Below are positions 19,974-29,712 of a stretch of DNA of 64,000 nucleotides, in pieces. The notes beneath the pieces were generated by a model. It did no database searches and was not told where the DNA came from. It was given only the letters and a program-made list of their open reading frames with translations. The stretch is from Stappia sp. (lineage in GTDB: Bacteria > Pseudomonadota > Alphaproteobacteria > Rhizobiales > Stappiaceae): contig NZ_CP157793.1 of assembly GCF_040110915.1 (NCBI RefSeq), forward strand, positions 1,190,939-1,254,938. Direction: 5' to 3'. The stretch's first letter is position 1. Each line of letters starts with the position of its first letter. A program made the translations under genes and the position numbers.

Positions 19974-21917
19974 ATGCGACAGCGCGGCGTGACCGGCAGG
20001 CCGATCGACGTGATCACCATCGGCCGCGCGTCGGTCGATCTCTACGGCCAGCAGGTCGGCGGGCGGCTGGAGGACATGCGCGGCTTCGCCAAATACATCG
20101 GCGGCTCGCCGACAAACATGGCCGCCGGCACGGCGCGGCTCGGCCTCAAGTCGGCGCTGATCACCCGCGTCGGCGACGAGCACATGGGTCGCTTCATCGT
20201 CGAGGAACTGGCGCGCGAGGGCGTGGACACGCGCGGCATCGTCACCGATCCCGAGCGTCTGACGGCGCTGGTGCTCCTGGGGATTCGCGACAGCGACACC
20301 TTTCCGCTGATCTTCTACCGGGAGAACTGCGCCGACATGGCGCTGTGCGAGGACGACATCGATCCCGCCTTCATCGCCGAGGCGGCCTGCGTCACGGCGA
20401 CGGGCACGCATCTGTCGCATCCGCGCACGGAAGCGGCCGTGCTCAAGGCCGTGCGGCTTGCCCGCGCGGGCGGCGCGCGCACGGCGCTTGATATCGACTA
20501 CCGGCCGAATCTCTGGGGGCTGGCGGGGCACGACGCCGGCGAAAGCCGTTTCATCGCCTCCGCCGAGGTGACCGAACGCCTGCAGGCGAGCCTGCCGCTG
20601 TTCGATCTGATCGTCGGCACGGAAGAGGAATTCCACATCGCCGGCGGCACGACCGACACGCTGGCCGCGCTCAGGGTCGTGCGCGCGGCGACGCCCGCGA
20701 CGCTCGTGTGCAAGCGCGGGCCCATGGGGGCGGTGGCCTTCGAGGGGGGGATCCCCGACAGTCTGGAGGACGGGATGTCCGGCCCCGGATTTCCCATCGA
20801 GGTGTTCAACGTGCTGGGCGCGGGCGACGGCTTCATGTCCGGGCTCCTGCGCGGCTGGCTCGCCGGTGAGAGTTGGGAGCGGACGCTTGCGTTCGCCAAC
20901 GCCTGCGGCGCGCTCGCCGTCTCCCGGCACGGCTGCGCGCCGTCCTATCCGAGCTGGGAGGAGCTGACCTTCTTTCTGGAGCGCGGCGTGCGCGTGCCGG
21001 AACTGCGCAAGGACGCCGCGCTCGAACAGATCCACTGGTCGACGAACCGCAAGGTCGACTGGTCGACGATGCGCGTCTTCGCCTTCGACCATCGCCGGCA
21101 ACTGGAAGAGATGGCGGCCGATCTCAATGCCGATCCCGCGCGCATCGGGGACTTCAAGCGCCTCTGCCTGCAGGCGGCGCGGGCCGTGCAGGACGGGGCG
21201 CCCGGCTATGGCGTGCTGTGCGACGCGCGCCTCGGGCGCGATGCGCTGCATGCGGCGGCCGGCACGGGGTTGTGGATCGGGCGCCCGGTGGAACGGCCCG
21301 GGTCGCGGCCGCTGGAACTGGAGATCGGGCCGGATTTCGGGTCCGAGCTTGCCGAATGGCCGGCCGGCCACGTGGTCAAGGTGCTCTGCGTCTATCACCC
21401 GGACGATCCCTCGGAGCTGAAGGCGCACCAGGAAGAGGTGCTGCTGCGTCTCGCCCATGCGGCGCGCGCCAGCGGACTGGAGTTCCTGCTGGAGATCATT
21501 CCTTCCTCTGCCGGTCCGGTCGGCGACGAAACGACGGCAGCCGTCATCCAGCGCATCTACGATCTCGGCATCCATCCCGACTGGTGGAAGCTCGAGCCGC
21601 TGGCCGGCGAGGCGGCCTGGGCGGCGACCTGCAAGACGATCGAGCGCAACGATCCGCATGTGCGTGGCATCGTCGTGCTGGGTCTCGACGCGCCGGTCGA
21701 GGTGCTGGAAAAGAGCTTTTCCACCGCCGCGCGCTTCGATCTGGTCAAGGGCTTCGCCGTGGGGCGCACGATCTTCGCGGAGGCCGCGCGGGCTTGGCTC
21801 GCCGGCGAGATCGACGACGCGCGCGCCGTCGCCGACATGACGGAACGCTTCAGAGCGCTGTGCGATCTATGGGACGGGGCGCGGGCGCGCGTCGGAAAAC
21901 GGGGGACCGCTGCATGA
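19974..21917 (+). CDS. iolC: 5-dehydro-2-deoxygluconokinase fused to a DUF2090 aldolase-like domain
   Basis: A 647-residue two-domain protein. Residues 1 to about 330 are a PfkB/ribokinase-fold kinase (VDVITIGRASVDLYG; GGSPTNMAAGTARLG; the signature VLGAGDGFMSG) that phosphorylates 2-deoxy-5-keto-D-gluconate. Residues about 340-647 are a DUF2090 domain with a TIM-barrel look (MRVFAFDHRRQLEE), thought to carry the IolJ-type aldolase step or a related one. This fusion is usual in proteobacterial iol operons and would explain the lack of a separate iolJ. An AGGA site precedes the ATG. The stop codon overlaps the iolD start (ATGA). Confidence 0.92.
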   Translation: MRQRGVTGRPIDVITIGRASVDLYGQQVGGRLEDMRGFAKYIGGSPTNMAAGTARLGLKSALITRVGDEHMGRFIVEELAREGVDTRGIVTDPERLTALVLLGIRDSDTFPLIFYRENCADMALCEDDIDPAFIAEAACVTATGTHLSHPRTEAAVLKAVRLARAGGARTALDIDYRPNLWGLAGHDAGESRFIASAEVTERLQASLPLFDLIVGTEEEFHIAGGTTDTLAALRVVRAATPATLVCKRGPMGAVAFEGGIPDSLEDGMSGPGFPIEVFNVLGAGDGFMSGLLRGWLAGESWERTLAFANACGALAVSRHGCAPSYPSWEELTFFLERGVRVPELRKDAALEQIHWSTNRKVDWSTMRVFAFDHRRQLEEMAADLNADPARIGDFKRLCLQAARAVQDGAPGYGVLCDARLGRDALHAAAGTGLWIGRPVERPGSRPLELEIGPDFGSELAEWPAGHVVKVLCVYHPDDPSELKAHQEEVLLRLAHAARASGLEFLLEIIPSSAGPVGDETTAAVIQRIYDLGIHPDWWKLEPLAGEAAWAATCKTIERNDPHVRGIVVLGLDAPVEVLEKSFSTAARFDLVKGFAVGRTIFAEAARAWLAGEIDDARAVADMTERFRALCDLWDGARARVGKRGTAA

Positions 21918-23743
21918 GCACGATACGTTTGACCGCCGCGCAGGCGCTCGTGCGTTATCTCGCCGCCCAGCGCAACGAAGAGGGCGAACCGCTGATCGCC
22001 GGCTGCTGGGCGATCTTCGGACATGGCAATGTCGCCGGCCTCGGCGAGGCGCTGCAGGCCGCTGGCGATGCCCTGCCCACCTGGCGCGGGCACAACGAAC
22101 AGGGCATGGCCCATGCGGCCATCGCCTATGCCAAGGCCACCAATCGCCGCCAGGCGATGGCGGTGACGACCTCGATCGGACCCGGCGCGACCAACATGGT
22201 CACGGCGGCCGCCCTTGCGCATGTGAACCGCCTGCCGGTGCTGTTGCTGCCCGGCGACGTCTTCGCCAACCGCGCCCCCGACCCGGTCCTGCAGCAGATC
22301 GAGGATGTCGGCGACGGCACGGTCTCGGCCAACGACTGCTTCCGGCCCGTGAGCCGCTACTTCGACCGCATCACCCGGCCCGAACAGCTCCTGAACGCGC
22401 TGCCGCGCGCCATGCGCGTGCTCACCGATCCGGCCGACTGCGGGCCGGTCACGCTTGCGCTGTGTCAGGACGTGCAGGCGGAGGCCTTCGACTGGCCGGA
22501 GAGCTTCTTCGAGACCCGTATCTGGCACCGGCGCCGGCCGCAGCCCGATCCGCGCGAGTTGGCGGCGGCGGTGGCGGCGATCCGCGCGGCGAAATCGCCG
22601 CTGATCGTCGCCGGCGGCGGGGTGCATTATGCGCAGGCCTGCGATGCGTTGGCCGCCTTCGCGGACCGGCACGGCATCCCGGTCGCCGAGACCCAGGCCG
22701 GCAAGTCGGCTCTGCCCTTCGACCATCCGCGCAACCTCGGCTCCATCGGCGTCACCGGCTCGGCCGCCGCCAATGCCGTCGCGGAGCGCGCGGATCTGGT
22801 GATCGGCGTCGGCACCCGCTTCCAGGATTTCACCACCGGCTCCTGGGCGCTCTTCAAGAATCCGGACCGCAAGATCCTGAGCGTCAATGTCGCGCCGCAC
22901 GACGCGGCCAAGCACGGCGCGCTGTCGCTCGTCGCCGATGCACGCTCGGCGCTGGAGGCGCTGAGCGAACGCCTCGGCGACCACGCGGCGACGCCGCCGG
23001 ATGCGTCGTTGAAGGCCGACTGGCTCGCCGCCGTCGACACCGTCACCGCGCCGCCCTCCGGCAATGCGCTGCCGAGCGACGCGCAGGTGATCGGCGCCGT
23101 GCAGCGCAGCCTTGATGACAACGCCGTGGTTCTCTGCGCCGCCGGCGGCCTGCCGGGCGAGCTGCACAAGCTGTGGAAGGCCGCGCGGCCCGGCGGCTAC
23201 CATCTGGAGTACGGCTACTCCTGCATGGGCTACGAGATCGCCGGCGGGCTCGGCGCCAGGATGGCGCTGCCCGACCGCGAGGTGGTCGTGATGGTCGGCG
23301 ACGGCTCCTACATGATGATGAATTCCGAACTGGCGACCTCCGTGATGCTGGGGCAGAAGCTCATCGTCGTGCTACTCGACAATCGCGGCTTCGGCTGCAT
23401 CAACCGACTGCAGGTGGCGACCGGCGGGGCGAGCTTCAACAATCTGCTGGACACGGCCCGCCACGCGGTGCCGAGCGCCATCGACTTCGCCGCCCATGCC
23501 GCCTCCATGGGCGCGATCTCGGAAAAGGTCGCCGGCATCGCCGAGCTGGAAGCCGCCATGGCGCGGGCGCGGGCGAATGACACCACCACCGTCATCGTCA
23601 TCGACACGGACCCGATGATCGCGACCGAGGCCGGCGGCCACTGGTGGGACGTGGCGGTTCCGGAGGTGTCGGAGCGTGCCGAGGTCGGTGCGGCGCGCAG
23701 TGGATACGAAGCGGCCCGGCGCGCGCAGCGCGCGGCCGACTGA
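21914..23743 (+). CDS. iolD: 3D-(3,5/4)-trihydroxycyclohexane-1,2-dione acylhydrolase
   Basis: A 609-residue ThDP-dependent hydrolase that opens the inositol-derived ring to 5-deoxy-D-glucuronate. It has the acetolactate-synthase-like three-domain layout: an N-terminal Pyr domain ([27 protein letters not shown]), a central NAD-binding-like domain, and a C-terminal PP domain whose ThDP-binding motif starts [12 protein letters not shown] and ends in a downstream NRGFGC. The start at 21914 overlaps the iolC stop by four bases, implying translational coupling. Residue content matches IolD across its length. Confidence 0.94.
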   Translation: MSTIRLTAAQALVRYLAAQRNEEGEPLIAGCWAIFGHGNVAGLGEALQAAGDALPTWRGHNEQGMAHAAIAYAKATNRRQAMAVTTSIGPGATNMVTAAALAHVNRLPVLLLPGDVFANRAPDPVLQQIEDVGDGTVSANDCFRPVSRYFDRITRPEQLLNALPRAMRVLTDPADCGPVTLALCQDVQAEAFDWPESFFETRIWHRRRPQPDPRELAAAVAAIRAAKSPLIVAGGGVHYAQACDALAAFADRHGIPVAETQAGKSALPFDHPRNLGSIGVTGSAAANAVAERADLVIGVGTRFQDFTTGSWALFKNPDRKILSVNVAPHDAAKHGALSLVADARSALEALSERLGDHAATPPDASLKADWLAAVDTVTAPPSGNALPSDAQVIGAVQRSLDDNAVVLCAAGGLPGELHKLWKAARPGGYHLEYGYSCMGYEIAGGLGARMALPDREVVVMVGDGSYMMMNSELATSVMLGQKLIVVLLDNRGFGCINRLQVATGGASFNNLLDTARHAVPSAIDFAAHAASMGAISEKVAGIAELEAAMARARANDTTTVIVIDTDPMIATEAGGHWWDVAVPEVSERAEVGAARSGYEAARRAQRAAD

Positions 23744-23763
23744 CGAGACAAGCGAGACCTCTC

Positions 23764-24687
23764 ATGATCCTCTACGGCACCAATCCGATCGCCTGGTCGA
23801 ACGACGACGATCAGACGCTGGGCGCGCATATCCCGCTGGAAACCTGCCTGAGCCAGGCCGCCGGCATCGGCTTCGACGGGATCGAGAACGGGCACAAGTT
23901 TCCGACCGACCCGGCCGCGCTTGCCGAAACGCTCGCCCCGCACGGGCTGCGCTTCGTCTCCGCCTGGTACTCGCTCAACCTGCTGACGCGCTCGGTCGCG
24001 GACGAAATCAAGGCCATCGGGCCGCATCTCGCCCGGCTGAAGGCGATGGGATCGCCCGTGCTGATCGCCTGCGAGACCTCCAACGCGGTGCATGGCGACG
24101 ATGCCGTGCCGCTCAACGACCGCCCGGTGCTGGACGCCGACGCCTTCGCGCGCTTTTGCGCCGACGTGGAGGCGGTGGCCGCGCATTGCGCGCGCGAGGG
24201 CGTGCCGCTGGTCTACCATCACCACATGGGCACGGTGGTGGAGAGCGAGGAGGAAATCGACCGCTTCATGGCGCTGACGGGACCGGCGACGAAGCTCCTG
24301 CTCGATACCGGCCACGCCTTCTTCGGCGGCGGCGATCCGGCGGCGCTCGCCGAAAGGCACATGGGCCGGGTCGGTCATCTGCACGCCAAGAACGTGCGAA
24401 AGGATGTGATGGAAGCGGTCCGCCGCGAGGGGCTGAGTTTTCTGGAGGGCGTGCGCCGGGGCGTGTTCACCGTTCCCGGCGACGCGGAAGGGGCGGTCGA
24501 CTTCGCGCCCGTGCTGCGCGCGGCCGCCCGGCACGGCTATTCGGGCTGGCTGGTGATCGAGGCGGAACAGGACCCGGACGTGCGCGATCCGGTGACCTAT
24601 CAGTCCATGGGGCTCACAGCGCTGAAGGCCCTGGCACGGGAGACCGGGCTCGACCGGGGCGCAACACGGGACGGGGGCAGGGTGTGA
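23764..24687 (+). CDS. iolE: Inosose (2-keto-myo-inositol) dehydratase
   Basis: A 307-residue xylose-isomerase-like TIM-barrel enzyme that dehydrates 2-keto-myo-inositol. Visible family patterns are [14 protein letters not shown] at the N-terminus, [51 protein letters not shown] and a C-terminal IEAEQDP; the Glu, Asp and His residues among these are the expected metal ligands. Start ATG 23764 follows iolD by 20 bp. The stop TGA shares its last base with the iolB ATG. Confidence 0.93.
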   Translation: MILYGTNPIAWSNDDDQTLGAHIPLETCLSQAAGIGFDGIENGHKFPTDPAALAETLAPHGLRFVSAWYSLNLLTRSVADEIKAIGPHLARLKAMGSPVLIACETSNAVHGDDAVPLNDRPVLDADAFARFCADVEAVAAHCAREGVPLVYHHHMGTVVESEEEIDRFMALTGPATKLLLDTGHAFFGGGDPAALAERHMGRVGHLHAKNVRKDVMEAVRREGLSFLEGVRRGVFTVPGDAEGAVDFAPVLRAAARHGYSGWLVIEAEQDPDVRDPVTYQSMGLTALKALARETGLDRGATRDGGRV

Positions 24688-25490
24688 TGGCCGATCTTCT
24701 TGTGAAACCGAACGGCACGCACGGCAAGGTGCATGACATCACGCCGGAAAACGCCGGCTGGGGCTACGTCGGCTTTTCCCTCTACAGGCTCGCGCCCGGC
24801 GAAAGCGTGGCCGAGGCGACGGGCGAGCGCGAGGCGATCCTGGTCATCGTCGAGGGCAAGGCGAGAATCGCGGCCGGCGGCGAGGACTTCGGCGAGATGG
24901 GGTCGCGCATGAGTGTGTTCGAGCGCACGAAGCCGCATTGCGTCTATGTGCCGAACGCCAGCGACTGGCGCGCCGAGGCAACGACGCCCTGCACGCTGGC
25001 GGTCTGCTCGGCGCCGGGCAAGGGCGGGCATCCGGTTCGCCGCATCGAGGACATCGGCTTCGAGGAACGCGGCACGGGCGCCAACACCCGCTACATCCAC
25101 CCCATCGCGATGGAGGACAGCGACGTCGCCGACAGCCTGCTGGTGACTGAGGTCTTCACACCGGCCGGCAACTGGTCGTCCTATCCCCCGCACCGCCACG
25201 ACGAGGACGCCTTTCCCGAGATCACCTATCTGGAAGAGACCTACTACCACCGGCTCGATCCGGCGCAGGGCTTCGGCTTCCAGCGCGTGTTCACCGAGGA
25301 CGGCACGCTGGACGAGACGATGGCGGTCGCCGACGGCGACGTGGTTCTCGTGCCGAAGGGACACCACCCCTGCGGCGCGCCGCATGGCTACGAGATGTAT
25401 TATCTCAACGTGATGGCCGGCCCCTTGCGCAAATGGCGGTTCAAGACCCATCCCGATCACGAGTGGATCGTCCGGCGCGACGCCGGATAG
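24687..25490 (+). CDS. iolB: 5-deoxy-glucuronate isomerase
   Basis: A 267-residue cupin-type isomerase that converts 5-deoxy-D-glucuronate to 2-deoxy-5-keto-gluconate, the IolC substrate. The second cupin carries the metal-binding pattern YPPHRHDEDAFPEITYLEE and later HHPCGAPHGYEMYYLNVMAG. It overlaps iolE by one base and closes the C-D-E-B operon. iolG, iolA and an iol transporter are not in the window and must lie elsewhere. Confidence 0.93.
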   Translation: MADLLVKPNGTHGKVHDITPENAGWGYVGFSLYRLAPGESVAEATGEREAILVIVEGKARIAAGGEDFGEMGSRMSVFERTKPHCVYVPNASDWRAEATTPCTLAVCSAPGKGGHPVRRIEDIGFEERGTGANTRYIHPIAMEDSDVADSLLVTEVFTPAGNWSSYPPHRHDEDAFPEITYLEETYYHRLDPAQGFGFQRVFTEDGTLDETMAVADGDVVLVPKGHHPCGAPHGYEMYYLNVMAGPLRKWRFKTHPDHEWIVRRDAG

Positions 25491-25551
25491 GCCGGGGCGC
25501 CGGGCGCGGTTCCCGCTTGCCGGCCCTGCGCGGGTCTGGCATGTCAAATCC

Positions 25552-27426
25552 ATGCGCCCGCCCCGGATTGCCATTGCGCCCAGCATCTTCTCCATCACGC
25601 TGCTGATCGCCCTCGGTCTTGCGGCGGCGATCATCCTGTACACGCAGGAGCGCAGCAGCGAGAACGCGGAAATCGCGGCCGGCGCGCTGATGGACCGGGC
25701 GCTGGAAACGATCGATCTCAGGATCGCCGGCCATGTGGACCCGATCGCGCGCGCCGTCGATCAGGCGCGCTTCTGGTCCGGCCTCGCCGAGACGCCGACG
25801 CTGGCCGGACACCCGGCGCGGGCGCCCGCCCTGGCGCTTCTGACCGACCTGCCGCAATCGGCGGCGGTTCTGATCGGCTTCGAGACCGGCGATTATTATC
25901 AGCTGTCGGCCCTGGGGCATCGGCCGACGGACTATCTCGACGGGCTCGATGCGCCCGCCGGCGCGGCCTTTCAGGAAGATGTCGTGCTGCGCGCGGGGCG
26001 GGACGCGCCGCTGGGGCTGACGCGGTTTCTCGACGCCCGGGGCATGACGCTCACCGCGCGGCTGAAACGCCGGGATCTGCTCGATCCGCGCGGCCGGCCG
26101 TGGTTCGGCGACGCGTGGCAGCGCGATGTCACGATCCGCACCGATGCCTATCGGTTCGAGTCCACCGGCAAGCTCGGCCTCACGCTGGCCCGCGGCTTTG
26201 CGGGGGGCGTGGTCGGTGTCGACCTGACGCTCACCGGCCTGAGCGACTTTCTGAACCGGGTGCCGCAGGCGCGCGCCGGCGTTTTGGCGGTGTTCCGCGA
26301 TGACGCGACGATCCTGGCGCGCTCCTCGCTCGGCGAGGGCGATCCGCAGGTTGACGAGCAAACGCTGGCCCGACGCCGGGCGCAACTGTCGATGCTCGTG
26401 CGCCACTTCGCTCAGCACCCGACCCTTGCCTCTGCCGCGCCGGTGATCGACGGCCGCGCCTGGCTCGCCCGGCGCGACGTGGTCGAACTGGGGGGCGGGG
26501 CGCGCGAGAACGTCCTGATTGCCATGCCGCGCGACGTGGTGGTGGGACCCATCGAGGCGCTTGCCCGAACGACCCTGTTCGTGTCGCTGGCGTTCATGCT
26601 GGCGAGCGTGCCGCTGATCTGGCTCGTGTCCCGGCGTATCTCACGACCCGTGCGCGCGCTCAGCCTCGCGTCGGAACGCATCGGCCGCTTCGACCTCGAG
26701 GACGAAATCCCGGCGCGCTCGATGATCACCGAAATCCTCCAGCTCGAACGGGCGATGGAGCGCATGCGCCACAGCCTTTCGATCTTCTCGCTCTATGCGC
26801 CCAAGGCGCTGGTCCGCCAGCTGGTCGCCAGCGAGACGCGGCCGGCGCTCGGCGGCACCCGGCGCGACGTGACCGTGCTCTTCATGGATCTGGAAAACTT
26901 CACCGCCATGTCGTCGCATCTGGAACCGGAGGAGGTGATGCGGCGCATGTCCGCCTATTTCGAGCGCGTCACCTCGGTGCTGCTCGCCCATGGCGCGACC
27001 ATCGACAAATACATCGGCGACGCGGTGATGGCCTTCTGGAACGCGCCCAACGACACGCCGGACCATGCCGCGCGCGCCTGCCGCGCCGCGCTGGAGATCC
27101 TGGAGGTCGCCCAGGCGCAGACGCAAGGCTGGAGCACGCCGGAGGGCGCCCCGGTGCGCACCCGCATCGGGCTGAGCAGCGGGCCGGCGATCATCGGCAA
27201 CGTCGGCAGCAGCGACCGGCTGAACTACACCGCGCTCGGCAGCACGGTGAACCTCGCCGCGCGGCTGGAAAACCTGAACCGGGATCTCGGCACCGGCATT
27301 CTGGTGAGCGAGGAGGTCGTGGCGCGCGTCGACGGCCGCTTCGCGGTGAAGCCCGCCGGACGTGTGTCGGTGAAGGGCTATGACGATCCCGTCGCCGTGT
27401 TCGAGCTGACCGGCTTCGGTCGCTGA
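25552..27426 (+). CDS. Membrane-bound class III adenylate/guanylate cyclase with extracytoplasmic sensor
   Basis: A 624-residue receptor-type cyclase making cAMP (or cGMP). TM1 is at about 12-30, followed by a roughly 300-residue periplasmic region with dCache-like features (YQLSALG, RPWFGDAW), TM2 at about 338-362, a HAMP-like linker, and the catalytic domain from about 435. Catalytic residues are visible: metal Asp in VLFMDLENFT, Lys and second metal Asp in KYIGDAVMAFWN, and Asn/Arg in NYTALGSTVNLAARLEN. The Lys favours ATP as substrate. The Shine-Dalgarno before 25552 is poor. It sits 61 bp after iolB, but transcriptional linkage is uncertain. Confidence 0.87.
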   Translation: MRPPRIAIAPSIFSITLLIALGLAAAIILYTQERSSENAEIAAGALMDRALETIDLRIAGHVDPIARAVDQARFWSGLAETPTLAGHPARAPALALLTDLPQSAAVLIGFETGDYYQLSALGHRPTDYLDGLDAPAGAAFQEDVVLRAGRDAPLGLTRFLDARGMTLTARLKRRDLLDPRGRPWFGDAWQRDVTIRTDAYRFESTGKLGLTLARGFAGGVVGVDLTLTGLSDFLNRVPQARAGVLAVFRDDATILARSSLGEGDPQVDEQTLARRRAQLSMLVRHFAQHPTLASAAPVIDGRAWLARRDVVELGGGARENVLIAMPRDVVVGPIEALARTTLFVSLAFMLASVPLIWLVSRRISRPVRALSLASERIGRFDLEDEIPARSMITEILQLERAMERMRHSLSIFSLYAPKALVRQLVASETRPALGGTRRDVTVLFMDLENFTAMSSHLEPEEVMRRMSAYFERVTSVLLAHGATIDKYIGDAVMAFWNAPNDTPDHAARACRAALEILEVAQAQTQGWSTPEGAPVRTRIGLSSGPAIIGNVGSSDRLNYTALGSTVNLAARLENLNRDLGTGILVSEEVVARVDGRFAVKPAGRVSVKGYDDPVAVFELTGFGR

Positions 27427-27440
27427 CGGCGCGGAACATC

Positions 27441-27467
27441 GGCGGCGGGCCGCATGGGCCCGCCGCC
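27441..27467. terminator. GC-rich hairpin between convergent genes
   Basis: GGCGGCGGGCC (27441-27451) pairs perfectly with GGCCCGCCGCC (27457-27467) around a five-base loop, between the stops of the cyclase and adhP genes. No T-run follows in either direction, so termination would be imperfect. Confidence 0.5.
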
Positions 27468-27487
27468 CTGCCTGTCTCACATCCGCA

Positions 27488-28507
27488 TCAGATCTCCATC
27501 ACGATGCGGCCGTCGATCTTGCCGGCGCGCATGCGGTCGAAGATCGCGTTCACGTCATCGAGCGACTCTGTGGAGTAATGCGCGCGGACCTTGCCCTCGG
27601 CGGCGAAGGCCAGCGACTCGGCGAGATCGTTGCGCGTGCCGACGATGGAGCCGCGCACCGTCTTGCCGGTCAGCACGGTGTCGAAGATCGGCAGCGGGAA
27701 GTCGCCCGGCGGCAGGCCGACCAGCGTCATGGTCCCGCCGCGCGCCAGCATGCCGAAGCCTTGCGAGAAGGACTTGGGCGAGACGGCCGTGACGACGACG
27801 CCCTCCGCCCCGCCGCCGGCGGCGACGACGGCGACCGGATCGGTCTCGGCGGCGTTGATCGTCTGGTCCGCGCCCAGGTCGCGCGCGAGCTTGAGCTTGT
27901 CCTCGGCGATGTCGACGGCGATCACATGCAGGCCCATGGCCTTGGCGTATTGCACCGCCATATGGCCGAGCCCGCCGATCCCGGCGATCGCCACCGTCTG
28001 GCCGGGCCGCGCCTCCGTCTGCTTCAGCGCCTTGTAGACGGTGACCCCGGCGCACAGGACGGGCGCCGCCGGGGCGAAGTTGAGCCCGTCCGGCAGATGT
28101 CCGACGTAGTTCGGATCGGCGAGAACATATTCGGCGAAGCCGCCGTTGACGCTGTAGCCGGTGTTTTTCTGCTCGCCGCACAGGGTCTCCCAGCCGCCCA
28201 TGCAGTGCCGGCAATGGCCGCAGGCCGTGTGCAGCCAGGGCACGCCGACCCGGTCGCCTTCCTTCACGCCCGTCACGCCGGCGCCCACCGCCGCGACGTG
28301 GCCGACGCCCTCGTGGCCGGGGATGAAGGGCGGCTCCGGCTTCACCGGCCAGTCGCCGTCGGCTGCGTGCAGATCCGTGTGACAGACGCCGCTGGCCGCG
28401 ATCTTGACCAGGATCTTGCCGGGCGCGACCTCGGGCTTGTCGACCTCCGAAATGTCGAGCGGCTGCCCGAAGGCGCGAACGACAGCGGCTTTCATGCTCT
28501 GCGGCAT
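27488..28507 (-). CDS. adhP: Zinc-dependent alcohol dehydrogenase
   Basis: A 339-residue medium-chain NAD-dependent alcohol dehydrogenase. Catalytic zinc ligands are in GVCHTDLHAADGDW and PGHEGVGHV. The structural zinc cysteines are in TACGHCRHCMGGWETLC. The NAD fold motif is IAGIGGLGHMAVQYA. Length and motifs match the AdhP/AdhA ethanol-active group. A GGAGGA site precedes the ATG on the minus strand. It lies 246 bp downstream of hupE on the same strand; shared transcription is possible but unproven. Confidence 0.92.
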   Translation of the reverse strand: MPQSMKAAVVRAFGQPLDISEVDKPEVAPGKILVKIAASGVCHTDLHAADGDWPVKPEPPFIPGHEGVGHVAAVGAGVTGVKEGDRVGVPWLHTACGHCRHCMGGWETLCGEQKNTGYSVNGGFAEYVLADPNYVGHLPDGLNFAPAAPVLCAGVTVYKALKQTEARPGQTVAIAGIGGLGHMAVQYAKAMGLHVIAVDIAEDKLKLARDLGADQTINAAETDPVAVVAAGGGAEGVVVTAVSPKSFSQGFGMLARGGTMTLVGLPPGDFPLPIFDTVLTGKTVRGSIVGTRNDLAESLAFAAEGKVRAHYSTESLDDVNAIFDRMRAGKIDGRIVMEI

Positions 28508-28753
28508 GATCGTAGTCCTCCTCTCGGGACGGGTCGATCACCGTCATCGCGGGCTCGCGCCCCCCGGGGCGGTCCGTCCAGTCCGCCCGTCGATCCGCAA
28601 TGCGCAACACCTCGATGCACGCATGAATTGCAGATATATTCAAGTGGAAGAGGGGACGGGAGCCCGTCAATTGCCGAAAGGAAGGAGAGGGAGGAATGCC
28701 CCGGGGTGCGGACCCGTGAAAGGGCCCGCAGCGGAGCTTCAGCCCCCGATCCG

Positions 28754-29353
28754 TCAGGTGAGGACGAGATAGACGCCGGCAAGCGCGGTCAGAACGCCGA
28801 GACCGCGTCCGAGCTTCGGGGCGGCCGCGCGCGCGCCGAGGCCGAGCAGGAGGCCAAGCACGGTGAGACCGGCCGTCGCAAGCGCGAAGCCGAGCGCATA
28901 GGGCAGGGCGGTCGCCGCGCCCATCTCCGAGCCATGCGCCGCGCCGTGAAACACCGCGAAAACGGCGACGAGGCCGGCGGCGGCGGGCAGCGGCAGGCGC
29001 AGCGCGGCGCCGATCAGCACGCCGAGGACGATGACCGAGGCGAGGATCATCGGCTCGACCGCGGGAAGCGCGACGCCGGCGAGCGCCAGCGCGAAGCCGC
29101 CGAGCATGGCCGCGACGAAGGCCGCCGGCAGCGCGATGCGGCCGCGCCCGCCGAGTTGCGCGGCGAGCAGGCCGACCGCGAGCATCGCGAGCACATGGTC
29201 GAGGCCGAAGATGGGATGCAGGAAGCCGCTCAGGAAGGAGCCTTGCGCGCCATCGTGCACGCCGACATGGGCGAGCGCCGGAGACGCCAGAAGCGGAGCG
29301 GCGAAGAGGGCGGCCGCGGGCGTGCGAAAGCGGGAGAAACGGGAAAGGAACAT
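28754..29353 (-). CDS. HupE/UreJ family membrane protein
   Basis: A 199-residue polytopic protein with a signal-like N-terminus (AAALFAAPLLASPALA) followed by AHVGVHDG and six predicted hydrophobic segments. The conserved metal-handling motif HPIFGLDHVLAM and a later FHGAAHGSEMG are seen. HupE/UreJ proteins are secondary permeases for nickel or cobalt, normally near hydrogenase, urease or cobalamin genes; none is here. The frame is open 24 codons upstream, but the mature-like start MFLSRFSR at 29353 gives the usual signal sequence. It diverges from the V-ATPase operon. Confidence 0.82.
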   Translation of the reverse strand: MFLSRFSRFRTPAAALFAAPLLASPALAHVGVHDGAQGSFLSGFLHPIFGLDHVLAMLAVGLLAAQLGGRGRIALPAAFVAAMLGGFALALAGVALPAVEPMILASVIVLGVLIGAALRLPLPAAAGLVAVFAVFHGAAHGSEMGAATALPYALGFALATAGLTVLGLLLGLGARAAAPKLGRGLGVLTALAGVYLVLT

Positions 29354-29579
29354 GATGAGGTCGATCCTGCGTTGGAAGTCGATCGGGTGGAAAGAACCGG
29401 GCGCCCCGACTTGGGTCGCGCCCACCGTGACGGTGGCCGCAGATCACTCTGCGGCAGCGCCCGTTGCAGCCCGCTCCGTGACGCCGGCGAAAGCGCCGAC
29501 GTCCGGTTGCGAACCGCTTGGGGAACCGACCCGGATAGGGTTACGGTTCTTTAACCAGCCTGACAAGGTCGCGCTGGAT

Positions 29580-29593
29580 TTGATCTGGATCAA
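29580..29593. promoter_or_regulatory. Perfect FNR/FixK-type box
   Basis: TTGATCTGGATCAA matches TTGAT-N4-ATCAA exactly. It lies 120-133 bp before the V-ATPase atpB start and 227-240 bp before the divergent hupE start, so either or both could respond to oxygen limitation. No strong -10 was identified at a canonical class I or II spacing. Confidence 0.65.
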
Positions 29594-29712
29594 GTCGCAG
29601 ACGCGTGAATCATCGGACAGCTTGTCACCGTCCTTGTGCGGTGCACAAATTGTCGCAAAACTGCGATAGCGTCGCGCTCGAGATATCGCGGGCTGACCGG
29701 AAAGGATCGCCG

